From NCBI GenBank assembly GCA_012516755.1, contig JAAYWE010000346.1:1-7709 (forward strand): 7,709 nucleotides of DNA, given 5' to 3'. The notes below the pieces were generated by a model that saw nothing but the letters and a program-made list of their open reading frames with translations, was not told the origin of the DNA and ran no database searches. The translations under genes were made by a program, and so were the position numbers. This stretch comes from Treponema sp. GTDB lineage: Bacteria > Spirochaetota > Spirochaetia > Treponematales > Rectinemataceae. Shown here one piece after another: positions 6,370-7,709 of the stretch. Within the stretch, counting starts at the first letter, position 1. Every line of letters begins with the position of its first letter.

Positions 6370-7303
6370 ACCATGCATTTCCGTCATAATACCCACATAT
6401 AAACGGGCTTACCTCCTATCTCTTACCCTTCCCACATACCTGCAGCCGGAGACCAAGGAAATTATCGTGGTGGATGACTGTTCCCCGGATACTACTCGTG
6501 AGGGGGTTGAAAGCCTTGCAGCGGATGATCCAAGAATCCGCTATATCAGGACAGATACAAACCGAAAGCAGCCCCATGCAAAAAACCTTGGTATATCACA
6601 TGCCAAAGGGCAATATGTATATTTTGGAGATGACGATTCGGTTCTTTTGCCCGGATCTTTGAGACGACTCATTTCGACTCTACACGAATATGATGCTTCG
6701 ATAGTCGGCGCCTGTGCGCCCTATCTCACAAGACTGACCAATGATAAAGATCTTTCTTCTATACTTGAGGAGATTTCTAGGGAGATGGGTCAGTCAGAGA
6801 GTTTGTATAAGGCTGAAATCCATAAGAGACTCATCTCTCCCGTAAGCCTCGAAGCTCACTTTAATGCAAGAACGCCGCAGCCGGTTGAAGTGCCTTTTGT
6901 TCATGCCTCTTTTCTCATCTATCGCGAGTTGGCGGAAAAGACTCGCTTTGATGAGCATTATAGTGGAAATTGCTATCGAGAAGAGACGGATTTTCTAATC
7001 CGAACGCACGACGCAGGCGCAAGGATTATATACGAACCGCGCGCTGTTCAGGCCAATCTTCCGCGGTCGATTGCTAAGGGCGGAGCCCATGATGGCTCGA
7101 GCAATTTCTTGATAAGAAAACTGCGATACTTCAAATCCGCTTTGGAAAACAACTGGTATTTTCTTACAAAAAACAAAGGGCCCTTGCGAAGGGCTTTTGG
7201 CCTAAATATTTCTCCTTTACATCGGCAGGCTGTGTTTGCGATGATAATTCTACGGGTAATCGCATCTTACCCTATTCGCAAGGTAATCGGTCATGACCTT
7301 TAA
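6362..7303 (+). CDS. Glycosyltransferase family 2 (GT-A fold)
   Basis: This 313-residue inverting-type glycosyltransferase likely extends the repeat unit on the cytoplasmic face. The GT-A domain starts at once with CISVIIPTYKR (5-15), then EIIVVDDCSPD (33-43), whose Asp pair binds the nucleotide, and YVYFGDDDS (85-93), which carries the metal-binding DxD-type motif. The sequence YREETDF (205-211), following RFDEHYSGN, occupies the place of the usual catalytic base (the ED motif). The C-terminus has basic and hydrophobic segments after about 250 (FLIRKLRYFKSALE, VFAMIILRVIASYPIRK) that may associate with the membrane. The start is the ATG at 6362 with GGAAG at 6351-6355 as a plausible ribosome binding site. 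It lies 21 nt after the stop of the preceding gene as read, or overlaps its repaired frame by 8 nt. The gene appears intact; donor and acceptor are unknown. Confidence 0.92.
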   Translation: MIEPCISVIIPTYKRAYLLSLTLPTYLQPETKEIIVVDDCSPDTTREGVESLAADDPRIRYIRTDTNRKQPHAKNLGISHAKGQYVYFGDDDSVLLPGSLRRLISTLHEYDASIVGACAPYLTRLTNDKDLSSILEEISREMGQSESLYKAEIHKRLISPVSLEAHFNARTPQPVEVPFVHASFLIYRELAEKTRFDEHYSGNCYREETDFLIRTHDAGARIIYEPRAVQANLPRSIAKGGAHDGSSNFLIRKLRYFKSALENNWYFLTKNKGPLRRAFGLNISPLHRQAVFAMIILRVIASYPIRKVIGHDL

Positions 7304-7709
7304 TAGAAATGCTATTGAAAGAAATGAACCTCGCGCTCTATATGTTCGTGGCGAAAGAGTCCGGCTAATCAGAGGAGGAGCAGATCATGTGTCGAGTTCG
7401 CTTCTTTGCATGCTCAGGAGATATTTTCTAAATTCAATAGATGAGCTCTATCTCGATGAATTCTGTGAGCGAACAAAAAGTCGTCGGTCTGTTCTATTCG
7501 ATGCATTGCAGGGCTGGTTCTTCCCCTATGGAAGAAAAGAAGCGATACAATTTCGCAGGATTTTGCATGGCTATGATTTTGTCTTTCTGGATCAGTCGGT
7601 CTACGGAAGGCTCCTTTCCGATGCCAAGGCCTGCCGGCCAGATCTTAAGACCGCGGTATTCTTTCACAACGTAGAATGCGAATTCTATGCGCAGCGAATC
7701 TGGCACGCA
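7293..7709 (+). CDS. Putative glycosyltransferase, N-terminal part (runs off the right edge)
   Basis: An uninterrupted frame of 139 codons runs from the ATG at 7293 to the window end. It starts 11 nt before the family 2 glycosyltransferase stop, with AAGGT (7280-7284) 8 nt upstream as a ribosome binding site. The product begins MTFNRNAIERNEPRALYVRG. Later it shows LHGYDFVFLDQSVYGRLL (91-108), a strand followed by a helix, and TAVFFHNVECEFY (120-132). The FFHNVE element resembles the H-N-x-E stretch in the N-terminal domain of GT-B glycosyltransferases, at the end of a central beta-strand near the acceptor site. No signal peptide or membrane helix is visible. The donor-binding domain with its E-x7-E motif should follow outside the window. 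The operon position supports a glycosyltransferase call, but without the C-terminal half it stays tentative. Confidence 0.72.
   Translation, partial: MTFNRNAIERNEPRALYVRGERVRLIRGGADHVSSSLLCMLRRYFLNSIDELYLDEFCERTKSRRSVLFDALQGWFFPYGRKEAIQFRRILHGYDFVFLDQSVYGRLLSDAKACRPDLKTAVFFHNVECEFYAQRIWHA

Noticed and set aside
7441..7706. Short open frames on both strands near the right edge
   Set aside because: They sit within the uninterrupted 139-codon frame from 7293, which has a ribosome binding site, an operon overlap and a glycosyltransferase-like FFHNVE element; the short frames are shadows.
1..7709. CRISPR arrays, tRNA or rRNA genes, insertion sequences, attachment sites
   Set aside because: I saw no spaced direct repeats, tRNA-like cloverleaf, rRNA segment, transposase or terminal inverted repeats; nearly all bases are explained by the eight genes, and the only gap above 25 bp is the 80-bp divergent region.

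Overview
The window looks like bacterial chromosome at the edge of a surface-polysaccharide (O-antigen, capsule or exopolysaccharide type) biosynthesis locus. Coding density is very high, codon choice is mixed and base composition is moderate, drifting AT-rich inside the plus-strand operon. The initiating transferase plus Wzx flippase point to a diderm that builds lipid-linked glycans. A spirochaete-like host is my best guess, from the general look of the secreted protein and the partial glycosyltransferase, but this is a weak inference that the sequence alone cannot settle.

Layout. Positions 1-1482 carry two minus-strand genes. A 394-residue MFS transporter (1482-298) is followed 24 bp later by the first 91 codons of a Gfo/Idh/MocA-type NAD(P)-dependent oxidoreductase (273 to beyond position 1). 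Together they read as a small uptake-plus-oxidation operon. An 80-bp divergent intergenic region follows, with back-to-back sigma70-like promoter candidates. From about 1566 to the right edge runs one tightly packed plus-strand operon: a WbaP-type undecaprenyl-phosphate sugar phosphotransferase, a secreted protein of unknown function, a Wzx-type flippase, a family 4-like GT-B glycosyltransferase, a family 2 GT-A glycosyltransferase, and the first 139 codons of another glycosyltransferase cut by the window end. Junctions overlap (14 nt, 4 nt, 11 nt) or nearly touch (2 nt, 21 nt), so translational coupling is likely throughout.

How it fits together (inference from family roles): WbaP loads the first sugar phosphate on undecaprenyl phosphate, the glycosyltransferases extend the repeat unit on the cytoplasmic face, and Wzx moves the lipid-linked unit outward. 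No Wzy polymerase or Wzz/Wzc chain-length gene lies in the window; they may lie further downstream.

Most notable points: (1) the first family 4-like glycosyltransferase stops abruptly just after its conserved E-x7-E/GTDV region, while a recognisable C-terminal helix remnant sits in another frame immediately downstream, indicating a frameshift plus internal deletion; (2) an uncharacterised exported protein is embedded, with overlaps on both sides, between the initiating transferase and the flippase; (3) both divergent first genes lack a clear Shine-Dalgarno sequence, and their best promoter matches would start transcripts at or a few bases before the start codons.
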